Source: an uncultured Pelagibacteraceae bacterium | GTDB taxonomy: Bacteria > Pseudomonadota > Alphaproteobacteria > Pelagibacterales > Pelagibacteraceae | Reading direction: 5' to 3' | Assembly: GCA_902610755.1 (NCBI GenBank) | Contig: CACLWW010000001.1 | Coordinates: forward strand, 1 to 64,000 | DNA: 64,000 nucleotides | Shown: piece after piece, positions 34,718 through 44,468 of the stretch | Position numbering within the stretch: position 1 is the stretch's first letter | Layout of the letters: every line of letters begins with the position of its first letter | Position numbers and translations under genes: made by a program | The notes under the pieces: model-generated | What the model was told of the DNA's origin: nothing | Databases searched by the model: none | Seen by the model: the letters and a program-made list of their open reading frames with translations, nothing else

Positions 34718-35257
34718 ATGGATTCTTTTGAATTAAATAAAATAATTGCTGCTGTATTGTTAGTTGCACTTTTGGTAATTGGTATCGGGAAAATCTCAAA
34801 CTTATTGTTCAATGTAGAAAAGCCAGAGGTTTCTGGTTATAAAGTTGAGGTAACTGAAGATGTTTCAAAAAAGTCAGTGGCCCAAAAAGAGGAAGAAGTC
34901 GAAGTTGATATATCTGCTTTAATGGCCCAAGCTGATCTAGTGCATGGCGAAAAAATCTTTAAAAAATGTTCAGCATGTCATTCGATACAGGCAGGTGGGG
35001 GAAACAAAATTGGACCAGCTTTATACAATGTTGTGGGAAGAAAAGTTGCTGCCATCGAAGATTACAAATATTCAAAAGCACTTGTTGCTTATACAAAAAA
35101 TTGGACTTTTGAAGAATTGAATGGTTATTTAATTAAACCTCAAACTTGGATAAAAGGTACAAAAATGGCATTTGCTGGTTTAAGAAAAGAGAAAGATAGA
35201 GCATCAGTTATTTTATATTTAAACAAAAATTCGGATAGCCCTTTACCGTTACCTTAA
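34718..35257 (+). CDS. Membrane-anchored class I cytochrome c
   Basis: N-terminal TM, KKCSACHSIQAGGGNKIGPALYNVVGR, TKMAFAG. Confidence 0.92.
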   Translation: MDSFELNKIIAAVLLVALLVIGIGKISNLLFNVEKPEVSGYKVEVTEDVSKKSVAQKEEEVEVDISALMAQADLVHGEKIFKKCSACHSIQAGGGNKIGPALYNVVGRKVAAIEDYKYSKALVAYTKNWTFEELNGYLIKPQTWIKGTKMAFAGLRKEKDRASVILYLNKNSDSPLPLP

Positions 35258-36178
35258 TTTTCCAAAACAGTATAATAAAATACTTTTTTGAACATGAACT
35301 CTATTAAGTGCTTGTTGCCAGACATATGAGTTTTTACTCAAAAAAACGTCTTCCGAAACTTCATTTCCTCTAGGTAAACAATGTAAAAATATAAAATTCT
35401 TTTTTGCTAATCTGGTCAACTTTTTATCTATCTTAAAATTTTTAAAAGCAAGGATCTTTTTTTTCTTATTCACTCTATCGTTGAGTGAAATTACTTTATC
35501 TGAAAATATAACATCAGCACCAGAAACTGCTTTTTTGGGATCATTATAAATGTAAATTTTCTTATTATTTTTTTTGACCCAGTTTTTAACTTCTTTTCCA
35601 GGTTCAAATTTTTTTGGGCAGCCAATGCTTAGCTTAAAAGAAAATTTCACTGAGGCAGCAATTAAACTGTTCAAAACATTATTTGAGTCACCAATCCAAC
35701 AAATGTTCAATTTTGAAATAGGTTTTTTTTTAATCTCTTCAACTGTGAAAATATCAGACAATACTTGTGTGGGATGGGATAAAGGGCTTAAACCATTTAT
35801 TACAGGTATTGATAAACATTTTTTGAAGTCCTCCATTTTTTTTTCACTATCAGTTCTAAGCATAAAACCATCTCCGTAAGTAGAGAGAACTTTGGCCGTA
35901 TCGGTAATACTTTCTCCTCCTTGGCCTAAATGCAGCTCATTAGATCTTAATGTTAAAGTTCCTCCTCCTAACTGTTTAATTGCCAAATAAAAACTTATTC
36001 TTGTCCTTAAACTTGGTTTTTCAAACATTTGTATTAATATTTTTCCTTTAAGTGGAGATCCTCTGTCAACTTCAAGAGTGCTAAGTTTTTTTCTTAATCT
36101 TTTTCTGTTTTTAGCATCAACAATAATCTTTCTAAGATCTTTTGAAGATATATCTTTTAAATTTATAAAATGTTTCAT
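35249..36178 (-). CDS. argF: Ornithine carbamoyltransferase
   Basis: FEKPSLRTRISF, SHPTQVLSDIFT, FLHCLPRGNEVSEDVF. Confidence 0.95.
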   Translation of the reverse strand: MKHFINLKDISSKDLRKIIVDAKNRKRLRKKLSTLEVDRGSPLKGKILIQMFEKPSLRTRISFYLAIKQLGGGTLTLRSNELHLGQGGESITDTAKVLSTYGDGFMLRTDSEKKMEDFKKCLSIPVINGLSPLSHPTQVLSDIFTVEEIKKKPISKLNICWIGDSNNVLNSLIAASVKFSFKLSIGCPKKFEPGKEVKNWVKKNNKKIYIYNDPKKAVSGADVIFSDKVISLNDRVNKKKKILAFKNFKIDKKLTRLAKKNFIFLHCLPRGNEVSEDVFLSKNSYVWQQALNRVHVQKSILLYCFGKLR

Positions 36179-36182
36179 GGAA

Positions 36183-37346
36183 TTAAAATTCTGAGCAAAC
36201 TTTATTAATAATCTTTAATGCTACATCGATTTCACTCTTCTTAACATTTAAAGGTGGTAAAATACGAATTACATTTTCAGCTGCTTTAATAGTCAATAGT
36301 TTATTTTCCATTAGTTTTTTTATGAATAAAGTCTGATCTTTATGTAATTGAATACCTATTAACAAACCTTTTCCTCTAATTTGTTTAATTATATTTGGAT
36401 ATTTGTCTTTTATATAACTTAATTTTTCTAAAAAATATTTTGATAAATTTTTGACATTATTCAAAAATTTTTTATTTGAAATTATATCCATTACTTCATT
36501 TCCAACAGACATGGCCAAGGGATTGCCTCCAAATGTAGATCCGTGGGATCCAGGCACCATTGCTTTACTGACCTTATTATTCATTAATACTGCTCCGATA
36601 GGAAACCCGCCCCCAATTCCTTTTGCAATAGGCACAATATCTGGTTTAACTTTTGAGCTTTCAAAAGCAAAAAAATCTCCTGATCTTCCAATGCCACATT
36701 GAACTTCATCAAGTATAAGTAATATTTTTTTCTTGTTACATAACTTTCTCAAATCTCTTAAACACCAATCAGGTATTACTTTTATTCCACCTTCACCCAT
36801 AATCGTCTCAACCATAATAGCTGCAGTATTTTTTGATATTCTTTTTTTTAAAGAATTATGATCCCCAAAAATAAAATGATCGAAACCACTTACTTTCGGG
36901 CCAAAGCCTTCTGTCATTTTTTTTGATCCACTAGCAAAAATTGCGGCTATAGTCCGACCATGAAATGAATTTTTTACACAAAGTATTCTATTTTTTTTTG
37001 GTTTTCCTATTGAGTAAAAGTATCTTCTTGCCACTTTTATAGCAACCTCTGTTGCTTCAGTCCCAGAATTTTGAAATATCACCGAGTCTGCAAAAGTTTT
37101 CTTGACCAATTTTTTTGCTAACATCTCTCCCTCTGGAATTGTGAAAGCGTTTGAAACGTGCCAAACTTTTTTTGCTTGTTTATATAATGCTTTTACTAAC
37201 CTTGGATTTGCATGGCCTAAACTATTGACCGCAATTCCAGAGCAAAAATCTAAATATTTCTTACCATTTGTGGTAATTAGATAGCTTCCAATACCCTTTT
37301 TAAAAGAAATTTTTTTTCTATTATAATTATTTGCTAAAAATGTCAT
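36183..37346 (-). CDS. argD: Acetylornithine aminotransferase
   Basis: DFCSGIAVNSLGHANP, LILDEVQCGIGRSGDFFAFE, GSHGSTFGGNPLA. Confidence 0.94.
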   Translation of the reverse strand: MTFLANNYNRKKISFKKGIGSYLITTNGKKYLDFCSGIAVNSLGHANPRLVKALYKQAKKVWHVSNAFTIPEGEMLAKKLVKKTFADSVIFQNSGTEATEVAIKVARRYFYSIGKPKKNRILCVKNSFHGRTIAAIFASGSKKMTEGFGPKVSGFDHFIFGDHNSLKKRISKNTAAIMVETIMGEGGIKVIPDWCLRDLRKLCNKKKILLILDEVQCGIGRSGDFFAFESSKVKPDIVPIAKGIGGGFPIGAVLMNNKVSKAMVPGSHGSTFGGNPLAMSVGNEVMDIISNKKFLNNVKNLSKYFLEKLSYIKDKYPNIIKQIRGKGLLIGIQLHKDQTLFIKKLMENKLLTIKAAENVIRILPPLNVKKSEIDVALKIINKVCSEF

Positions 37347-38159
37347 TTAATTTCTAATTTTGTATCCTTTTTTATAAAGGAGGAATGATATGAACCATAT
37401 AATCAAACTAAACAAAAATAAATATATAAGACCAAATTTAATTGAACCGTCACTACTTCCGATAAAAGAAAATCTCAAACCGTCAATCATATGAAAAAAA
37501 GGATTTAAAAAACTTATTTTTTGTAAGATTTCAGGAAGTCTATCAATTGAGTAAAAAGTACCCGACAAAAATGACATTGGAACAATAATGAAGTTGGTTA
37601 CAGTTGCCATATTCTCCCATTTATCAGACCACATACCTGCTATAAACCCCATTACTCCCATAGAAAAAGATGAAAGAAATAAGAAAACTGCAAAATAAAG
37701 AAAGTTTTCAAGACGGATTTCTATAAAAATACTGAACACTAAGATTGATAAAAAACTTATCATAATAGACCTTGTAATTGAGGCGAAAACTACAGCGAGC
37801 GTTACTTCAAGTGCTGAAAGTGGACTTCCTACCAAATCCACAATATTTCCCATCATTTTTCCTGATAGTATTGAGGATGATGAGTGAGCAAAAGATTGTT
37901 GAATTATTTGCATGCTTATTAACCCAGGTGCTAAAAATTCTATGAAAGGAACCTCAAGAACCATTCCTCTATTTTCACCTATTGCAAGAGAAATGACCAT
38001 TAAAAATAAAATTGCAGTTACCACTGGTCCTAAAATTGTTTGACCAGATACAATAAGAAAACGAAGTGTCTCTTTTTTATACAAAGAGTAAAAGCCTATC
38101 CAATTAATATAGCTAAAACGTCGTACTCCAATTTTATATTTTTTGTTTAATTCAACCAT
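37347..38159 (-). CDS. ABC-2 type transport permease
   Basis: Six TM segments; ABC-2 signature MSFLSGTFYSIDRLPEILQKISFLNPFFHMIDGLRFSFIG. Confidence 0.88.
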   Translation of the reverse strand: MVELNKKYKIGVRRFSYINWIGFYSLYKKETLRFLIVSGQTILGPVVTAILFLMVISLAIGENRGMVLEVPFIEFLAPGLISMQIIQQSFAHSSSSILSGKMMGNIVDLVGSPLSALEVTLAVVFASITRSIMISFLSILVFSIFIEIRLENFLYFAVFLFLSSFSMGVMGFIAGMWSDKWENMATVTNFIIVPMSFLSGTFYSIDRLPEILQKISFLNPFFHMIDGLRFSFIGSSDGSIKFGLIYLFLFSLIIWFISFLLYKKGYKIRN

Positions 38160-38278
38160 AAGTATTTATTAATTTATTTTAATAAATTGTTAAGAAGTTA
38201 AAAAAAATCCTTGTTTTGATACATTTATTATGAATTACTACATATTGTTATATTTTATTTTAAACAACAAAATATTGT

Positions 38279-38827
38279 ATGAGCTGGACACCAGAAAAAG
38301 TAAATAAACTGAAAGAATTGTGGGGTAAAGGCAATACTGCGAGCCAAATAGCTGAAATACTAGGTGGAGTTACTCGTAATGCCGTTATCCGCAGAATGGC
38401 TGTCTTAGAATAAAGATAGCCATTCTGTCTCTGCATCGGTAAAGCGCATCGTTTAAATCTTTCGGGAAAATTTCAGACAAGAAAAAGCTCGCAGTTAGCT
38501 ACTAATGTCAATGTTAATGAAAATAAAGTCTCTCGTAAAAATTTAAGAAGAGGTAAATTCAAATCTTTAATTATAGATAAAGATTTTGAACCTGAAAATC
38601 CTAAACAGCTTGAGGAGCTTGATGAAAATTCTTGTAAATGGCCGATTGGACACCCCGATGAGGATAATTTTTATTTTTGTGGGAGAACTTCATTGAAAGA
38701 TTTTTCTTATTGTAAACTACATTTATTATATGCATTCCAGCCAAAAAATAAAAAAGAAGATGTTTTGGATAAAGACAAAGACAATGAAGTGCCCAAATTT
38801 ATTAGAAGAAAGATTAAATCAGCTTAA
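38279..38827 (+). CDS. gcrA: GcrA cell-cycle regulator, interrupted by a 48-nt in-frame hairpin insert with TAA and TAG; absent from the ORF track
   Basis: MSWTPEKVNKLKELWGKGNTASQIAEILGGVTRNAVI | 48 nt | GKAHRLNLSGKFQTRK…CKWPIGHPDEDNFYFCGRTSLKDFSYCKLHLLYAFQP…KSA*; same frame both sides. Confidence 0.88.
38390..38437 (+). other. 48-nt stop-containing hairpin insert inside gcrA (stem 38392-38406 / 38413-38427, 6-nt loop)
   Basis: cagaatggctgtctt-agaata-aagatagccattctg; ATC codons at 38387-38389 and 38435-38437. Confidence 0.85.
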
Positions 38828-38828
38828 A

Positions 38829-39095
38829 CTACTCGCCTAATATTTTTTTCTTAGCCGCTGCAAATTCCTCATCATTTAAAATTTTTTTTTCGTGTAATTC
38901 TTTTAGCTCGTTAAGTTTGCTAATTAAATCCTCTTGATTGTTAGAATTATTTATATTCAAATTATCTTCTTTAGTATTATCTAAATTTTTGTTGGCTTTT
39001 TTTGCTTCCATGCCTGTATTTATAGCTCTAAATGCAATATATAAAACAAAACATAATATTAATCCGATCAAAGTATAAACTATAGATGTAACCAT
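38829..39095 (-). CDS. Small membrane protein with C-terminal SHOCT-like domain
   Basis: N-terminal TM; DLISKLNELKELHEKKILNDEEFAAAKKKILGE. Confidence 0.8.
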   Translation of the reverse strand: MVTSIVYTLIGLILCFVLYIAFRAINTGMEAKKANKNLDNTKEDNLNINNSNNQEDLISKLNELKELHEKKILNDEEFAAAKKKILGE

Positions 39096-39104
39096 AAAAT
39101 TAAT

Positions 39105-40052
39105 TTACTCTTTTTTTGAATACTCTCCTTCATTCCTCCACATATAAGAATATTTATTTACCTCATCTTCAAATTTCAATGAGCAATTTAAGTTGAAGTC
39201 AATATTGCTTTTGTATTTTCCAGATAAAACATTATCATACTTTAATAATCTTAACTGATCATTCGTAATTAGTGGTCTTGGTAAAAGTTCAAATATGTGT
39301 GCAGTCATTCTAGCAAGGGAGATTGGCATTGGAAATAACAGCCTTTTTTTTTCTATTGAGGAAAGAAGTTTTTCTAAAATTTCCTTGAATGACATTTCAT
39401 CTGGTCCTGCAAACTCAATTATATTTTCTCTAATATCATCGGTTATTATCTTTGTTATGGAATTTGTTAAGTCTGAGCAATGAATAGGTCTAAACTTTGT
39501 TTTGCCATTATAGTAAATTGGAAAAATTGGCAACAATCCCAACAATGTCATTAATTGCGTAGTGAAATTATCGTCGACAGAATATACTATCGAGGGTCTG
39601 AGAATTACAGCTTTGTTGAAATTATTTAAAATTTCTTTTTCACCTTTTAACTTACTTTGAGCATAAATTGACTCCCCTGCATTTTCAATACCAAGGGCAG
39701 ACAAGTGAATAAATTTTTCTAAATTATATATCGAGGCTAATTTTGAAATCATTTTTGGAAATTCAATATGGATATTGGTAAAATTATTTTTTCCTTTTTC
39801 AAATAGTATACCAACTAAATTTACACATAGATCGGCTTGGCGAAACAATTTTTTTAACAAATCATAATTAAAAATACTTCCTTCCACTATTTCAAGGTAT
39901 CCAGGGTTAGCTTGAGTTTTAATTATATAGCCTTTTTGATGGATGTTTCTTGTTAATGCTGTCACTTTAATATTACTTTTGGTTAAACTTCTAATTAAAT
40001 TTCTACCGATTTGACCACTTGCGCCAAAAATTAGACAATTTTTTGGTTTCAT
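39105..40052 (-). CDS. NAD(P)-binding protein, complex I NDUFA9-like / NmrA-like
   Basis: CLIFGASGQIGRNLIRSL, YAQSKLKGEKEIL, ILRPSIVYS. Confidence 0.88.
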   Translation of the reverse strand: MKPKNCLIFGASGQIGRNLIRSLTKSNIKVTALTRNIHQKGYIIKTQANPGYLEIVEGSIFNYDLLKKLFRQADLCVNLVGILFEKGKNNFTNIHIEFPKMISKLASIYNLEKFIHLSALGIENAGESIYAQSKLKGEKEILNNFNKAVILRPSIVYSVDDNFTTQLMTLLGLLPIFPIYYNGKTKFRPIHCSDLTNSITKIITDDIRENIIEFAGPDEMSFKEILEKLLSSIEKKRLLFPMPISLARMTAHIFELLPRPLITNDQLRLLKYDNVLSGKYKSNIDFNLNCSLKFEDEVNKYSYMWRNEGEYSKKE

Positions 40053-40072
40053 ATATATATATTTTATTAGTT

Positions 40073-40678
40073 ATGGATATAAAAGTTCACAAAACTGATT
40101 TACCAGAAGATCTTGATGTTGGCAATAGGGTCGCTGTTGACTGCGAGTTTATGGGACTTAATTTTCAAAGAGATAAATTATGTTTGGTTCAAATATCTTC
40201 AGGAAATTCTGACGCCCATATAGTTCAATTAGATCGAAGTGAGTACAAGGCGCCAATGTTAAAAAAAATTTTATCTGATAAATCGATTAAAAAAATTTTT
40301 CACTTTGCAAGAGCAGATCTTTCTTTTATTAAGAAATATCTTTTAGTTGAAGTCAATAATATTGAGGATACGAAGCTTCAATCAAAACTAGCAAGATCTT
40401 ATACAGATAAACACGGGTTAAAAGATCTAATTAAAGAATTTATAGGTGTTGACATAAGTAAGCAATATCAAAGTTCAGATTTTGGAGGAGAGTTATCGCA
40501 AGCACAAATAAAATATTGTGCAAATGATGTTTTGTATTTACATAAAATAAATGATGCCCTAACAAAAATTCTAAAAAGAGAAAAAAGATATCATCTTTAT
40601 GAAGATTGTTTAAAATTCATAAACACTAGAGTCAATTTAGATTTAGCATCTTTTTCGGATGATATTTGGTCACACTAA
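40073..40678 (+). CDS. Ribonuclease D-like 3'-5' exonuclease (short form)
   Basis: VAVDCEFMGLNFQRDKLCLVQIS, FHFARADL, QIKYCANDVLYLHKI. Confidence 0.92.
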   Translation: MDIKVHKTDLPEDLDVGNRVAVDCEFMGLNFQRDKLCLVQISSGNSDAHIVQLDRSEYKAPMLKKILSDKSIKKIFHFARADLSFIKKYLLVEVNNIEDTKLQSKLARSYTDKHGLKDLIKEFIGVDISKQYQSSDFGGELSQAQIKYCANDVLYLHKINDALTKILKREKRYHLYEDCLKFINTRVNLDLASFSDDIWSH

Positions 40679-41658
40679 TGAAAAAAGATATTTATAAAAA
40701 AATTGCAAAAGATGTAATAAATACAGAAATAGTTTCATTAAATAAATTGAAAAAATCTTTAGATGCAAATTTTAAGAAAGCTGTAGAAAAAATTTTAGAC
40801 TGTAAAAAAGGAAAAGTAATTTTATCTGGAGTTGGAAAGTCGGGAATTATAGCAAAAAAAATTGCTTCCACATTAGCATCAGTTGGTACTCCATCTTTTT
40901 TTGTAGACGCTAGTTCTTGCTCTCATGGAGATCTAGGACAAATTAGTTCAAATGATGTTTTGATACTGATAAGCAATAGTGGGGAGTCGGTTGAATTAAA
41001 AAATATTATACAATTTGCAAATAGAAATAAAAATATTACTTTAATCGGAATAGTATCAAAAAAAAACTCACTTTTATACAAAGCTTCTGATATTAAAATT
41101 TTAACTCCTGAAGTTAAAGAAGCCGGTCCTGGAAGTATAGTTCCAACATCTTCGACTATTGTTCAATTAGCAATAGGTGATGCAATAGCAATTGCTACTA
41201 TGAAACAAAAAAAATTTGGACAAAAAGATTTCAAAAAGTTTCATCCTTCAGGGAGTTTGGGATCTAAATTAAAATCTGTAGAAGATCTTATGCTTACAGG
41301 AAAAAAAATACCGTTTATTAACGAAAATTCTAATATGAAAAATGCTTTAAAATTTATTTCACAAAAAAAACTTGGTGTTCTTGTTGCTAGAAATAGTAAG
41401 AAAAGAACAACTGGAATTATAACTGATGGACAGATTAGACGTAAAAGTGAAAAAAAAGGAAATCTTCAAAAACTAAAAGTAAAAGATGTAATGACAAAAA
41501 ACCCAATTTCTATAAATGCTGAAGTTTTGGCAGCTAGAGCATTATCTTTGATGAATTTAAATAGAATTACATTTTTGTGTGTACACAAAAAAAAACAAAA
41601 AAATAAAACAATTGGAGTAATTCATATTCATAATATTCTTGAGAATAATATTCAATAA
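40678..41658 (+). CDS. kdsD: Arabinose-5-phosphate isomerase (KpsF/GutQ)
   Basis: SIS domain GVGKSGIIAKKIASTLASVGTPSFFVDASSCSHGDLGQI, tandem CBS. Confidence 0.93.
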   Translation: MKKDIYKKIAKDVINTEIVSLNKLKKSLDANFKKAVEKILDCKKGKVILSGVGKSGIIAKKIASTLASVGTPSFFVDASSCSHGDLGQISSNDVLILISNSGESVELKNIIQFANRNKNITLIGIVSKKNSLLYKASDIKILTPEVKEAGPGSIVPTSSTIVQLAIGDAIAIATMKQKKFGQKDFKKFHPSGSLGSKLKSVEDLMLTGKKIPFINENSNMKNALKFISQKKLGVLVARNSKKRTTGIITDGQIRRKSEKKGNLQKLKVKDVMTKNPISINAEVLAARALSLMNLNRITFLCVHKKKQKNKTIGVIHIHNILENNIQ

Positions 41659-42249
41659 ATGAGAAATAAAATTTATATTCAATTATTTTTAATATTTATT
41701 TTGTTAACTATATCTTTGACGATATTTCTTAAATATTTTAAAAAAACAGACTTCGAAAAAGGCGTAAAAAATAGTGTAGAACAAGCGACAATCGTTGGTG
41801 AAAGTTTAATAGAAGATCTTAAATACCTCTCAACTGACAAAAAAGGTAATAAGTACAAAATAGAGGCAAAAAAAGGAAATATAGATAAAGTTAACCCGGA
41901 CGTTATTTATTTAGAAAACGTAAAAGCAATAATCTCGTTACAGAATTCTGAATTCATATCAATAGAATCAAAATTTGCAAAATATAATACAAAAAGTTTT
42001 GATACTTTATTTAATGATACTGTTTCTATTGACTATGGTGAGCATCTTTTAAAAAGTGAGTTTTTAGATTTATCTTTTGAAAATAGCTTAGTTTCTATAT
42101 ATGATAATGTTCGATACCTCAGTGGAATTTCGTCATTAAAAGCAGACAAAGCTGAGATAGATATATTAAACAAAAAAACAAAAATTTTTATGGAAGATCC
42201 AAAAAAGAAAATTAAGATTAATAATATGTCAAAAAATGGCAATAATTAA
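41659..42249 (+). CDS. lptC: LPS export periplasmic protein LptC-like
   Basis: Single N-term TM; YKIEAKKGNIDKVNPDVIYLENVKAII; between kdsD and lptB. Confidence 0.8.
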   Translation: MRNKIYIQLFLIFILLTISLTIFLKYFKKTDFEKGVKNSVEQATIVGESLIEDLKYLSTDKKGNKYKIEAKKGNIDKVNPDVIYLENVKAIISLQNSEFISIESKFAKYNTKSFDTLFNDTVSIDYGEHLLKSEFLDLSFENSLVSIYDNVRYLSGISSLKADKAEIDILNKKTKIFMEDPKKKIKINNMSKNGNN

Positions 42250-43012
42250 AAAATTTAGGATTAAAAGCTTTAAACAAAAAAAACCAATTTTAAAGTTGGA
42301 AAATGTTTCATTATCATTTGGAAACAGACAAATTTTAGAAAATATTAACTTCGAAATTAATAAAGGGGAAATTTTTGGAATGCTTGGGCCTAATGGAGTT
42401 GGAAAATCTACAATCTTTAACCTGATAACAGGCCTAATTTCACCTGAAAAAGGCTCTATTTTCATTGGGGGAGAAAAAGTAAATAATTTTCCAATATTTC
42501 TTCGAACAACTAAATTTAAAATTGGTTATGTACCACAATATGGTGGCTACTTTTATGATTTAACTCTATTTGAAAATCTTAAAGCAGTTGGTGAAATTCT
42601 TATTAAAGATCCAAGAGAAAGAATAGAAAAAATAAATTATCTTACCTCAAAATTCGATCTTGAGTCAATTCGAGACATTAAAGCAAAATTTTTGTCTGGG
42701 GGTCAGAAGAAAAAGTGTGTTATTGCTATGGCTCTTCTTGGAAATCCTGAATTACTTTTATTAGACGAATGTTTTGCGGCTTTAGATGTTATGACAATAA
42801 AGATGTTACAACAAATTATAGTTAACCTTCAATCTGAAAATAGAATCACGATTTGTATATGTGATCATCAAGCAAGAGACCTTCTGACTTGTGTTGATGT
42901 GGCAGTAGTTTTGTCAGATGGAAAAGTAATTGCTAAAGGAACCCCTTCAGAACTTGTAAAAAATCCAAATGCTCAGTCCGCTTACTTTGGTGATTCTTTC
43001 AAATTTAATTAA
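42236..43012 (+). CDS. lptB: LPS export ABC transporter ATP-binding protein
   Basis: GMLGPNGVGKSTIFNLITGL, FLSGGQKKKCVIAMALLGNPELLLLDECFAALD. Confidence 0.92.
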   Translation: MAIIKKFRIKSFKQKKPILKLENVSLSFGNRQILENINFEINKGEIFGMLGPNGVGKSTIFNLITGLISPEKGSIFIGGEKVNNFPIFLRTTKFKIGYVPQYGGYFYDLTLFENLKAVGEILIKDPRERIEKINYLTSKFDLESIRDIKAKFLSGGQKKKCVIAMALLGNPELLLLDECFAALDVMTIKMLQQIIVNLQSENRITICICDHQARDLLTCVDVAVVLSDGKVIAKGTPSELVKNPNAQSAYFGDSFKFN

Positions 43013-43017
43013 ATCTA

Positions 43018-44355
43018 ATGGGAAAGAGATTAATTATAAATAATAAATATAATTCATTCAAAAAAACTATTTTTATAGACGGCGACAAGAGTATCTCTAT
43101 AAGGTCATTATTACTTGGATCTCAAGCTTTTGGTAAAACATCTATAAAAAATATATTATTGTCAGAAGACATTATTAGTTCGATAAATTGTTTAAAAAAA
43201 TTGGGCGTGAAAATTACTTTAAATAAAAAAGACTGTTCTATTTATGGAAAGGGTCTTAACGGATTTGAATTTAAAAAAAATATTGTTTTAAATGCCGGGA
43301 ATTCAGGAACGTTTGCAAGATTAATTTTAGGACTTTTAGTAAAATCTCCTTATTACATAAAATTAATTGGCGATAAAAGCTTGTCGAAGAGAGATTTTGA
43401 GAGAGTAGTATTGCCATTACAACAAATGGGAGCAAATTTTAAAATGAATAATAAAAAAACTTTGCCTTTACAAATAATCGGGTCTACTTTTACAAATCCT
43501 ATTCACTATTTCGAAAATAAAGGATCTGCGCAATGCAAAAGTACTGTGATGTTAGCTGCATTAAATTCACCAGGTGAAACGGTAATAGAAGCAAAAAAAT
43601 CTAGGGATCATACTGAAAATATTTTTAAACATTTGGGAATTCCTATCATTGTCAAAAGAAACAAAAATAATGATGAAATTAAGATACAAGGTCAAAAATT
43701 TTTTAAGTCTTTTAAATATAAGGTCCCATCTGACCCAAGTTCATGTGCTTTTTTTATAGTGCTTACACTTTTATCAAAAAATTGTAAGTTAAAAATTAAG
43801 AATGTAAATATAAATCAATCTCGAATTGGATACATAAAAATTTTAAATAAAATGGGTGCAAAGATTAAGATAAAAAATATAAGAACAAAATACGGCGAAA
43901 AACAAGCTAATATTTTTGTTCAAAGTCAACCTAATTTAAAAAAGATCAACTGTCCCTCAAGTCTAAATAGTAATTTGATTGATGAGTTTTTGATTATGTT
44001 TTTAGTAGCTGCAAAAGCAAAAGGGGTTTCGACTTTCACAAATTTAAGTGAGCTTAACAAAAAAGAAAGCCCTAGGTTAAAGTTGGGATCAAAATTACTA
44101 AACCAATTAGGAATTAAAAATAAATTGACAAAAGACTCAATAAAAATATTTGGAAATCCAGGTATTAATTTAAAAAAGAGTATTCATATTAAAAATTATT
44201 TTAAAGACCATCGAATATTTATGACCTCTGTAATCGCAGCATACACCTTTGGTGGAAGGTGGATAATAGATGATGTGAGCTCGTACAAAAGCTCGTTTCC
44301 GTCTTTTTTAAATATAATAAAAAAATTAGGTTATAAATTTAAGGTTGGCAAATAA
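43018..44355 (+). CDS. aroA: 3-phosphoshikimate 1-carboxyvinyltransferase
   Basis: DGDKSISIRSLLLGS, NAGNSGTFARLILGL, GDKSLSKRDFERV. Confidence 0.95.
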   Translation: MGKRLIINNKYNSFKKTIFIDGDKSISIRSLLLGSQAFGKTSIKNILLSEDIISSINCLKKLGVKITLNKKDCSIYGKGLNGFEFKKNIVLNAGNSGTFARLILGLLVKSPYYIKLIGDKSLSKRDFERVVLPLQQMGANFKMNNKKTLPLQIIGSTFTNPIHYFENKGSAQCKSTVMLAALNSPGETVIEAKKSRDHTENIFKHLGIPIIVKRNKNNDEIKIQGQKFFKSFKYKVPSDPSSCAFFIVLTLLSKNCKLKIKNVNINQSRIGYIKILNKMGAKIKIKNIRTKYGEKQANIFVQSQPNLKKINCPSSLNSNLIDEFLIMFLVAAKAKGVSTFTNLSELNKKESPRLKLGSKLLNQLGIKNKLTKDSIKIFGNPGINLKKSIHIKNYFKDHRIFMTSVIAAYTFGGRWIIDDVSSYKSSFPSFLNIIKKLGYKFKVGK

Positions 44356-44468
44356 TTGGTGTATTAAAACAGTAAAAAGCCTCTAATATCTTTACTTGAT
44401 TTAAATTTAACTAATTCTGGCTTGATTAATTCTTTTTTTTTATCTAAAACATCGAGATTTTTAAAATT

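Noticed and set aside
38459-38500. An additional frameshift in gcrA after GKAHRLNLSGK
   Set aside because: On careful codon placement (tcg gga aaa ttt cag aca aga aaa agc tcg cag) the frame is continuous; the hairpin insert is the only lesion.
44356-44468. Possible minus-strand short peptide (…KELIKPELVKFKSSKDIRGFLLF*) between aroA and rpsA
   Set aside because: No start codon in frame within the gap and no recognised family.
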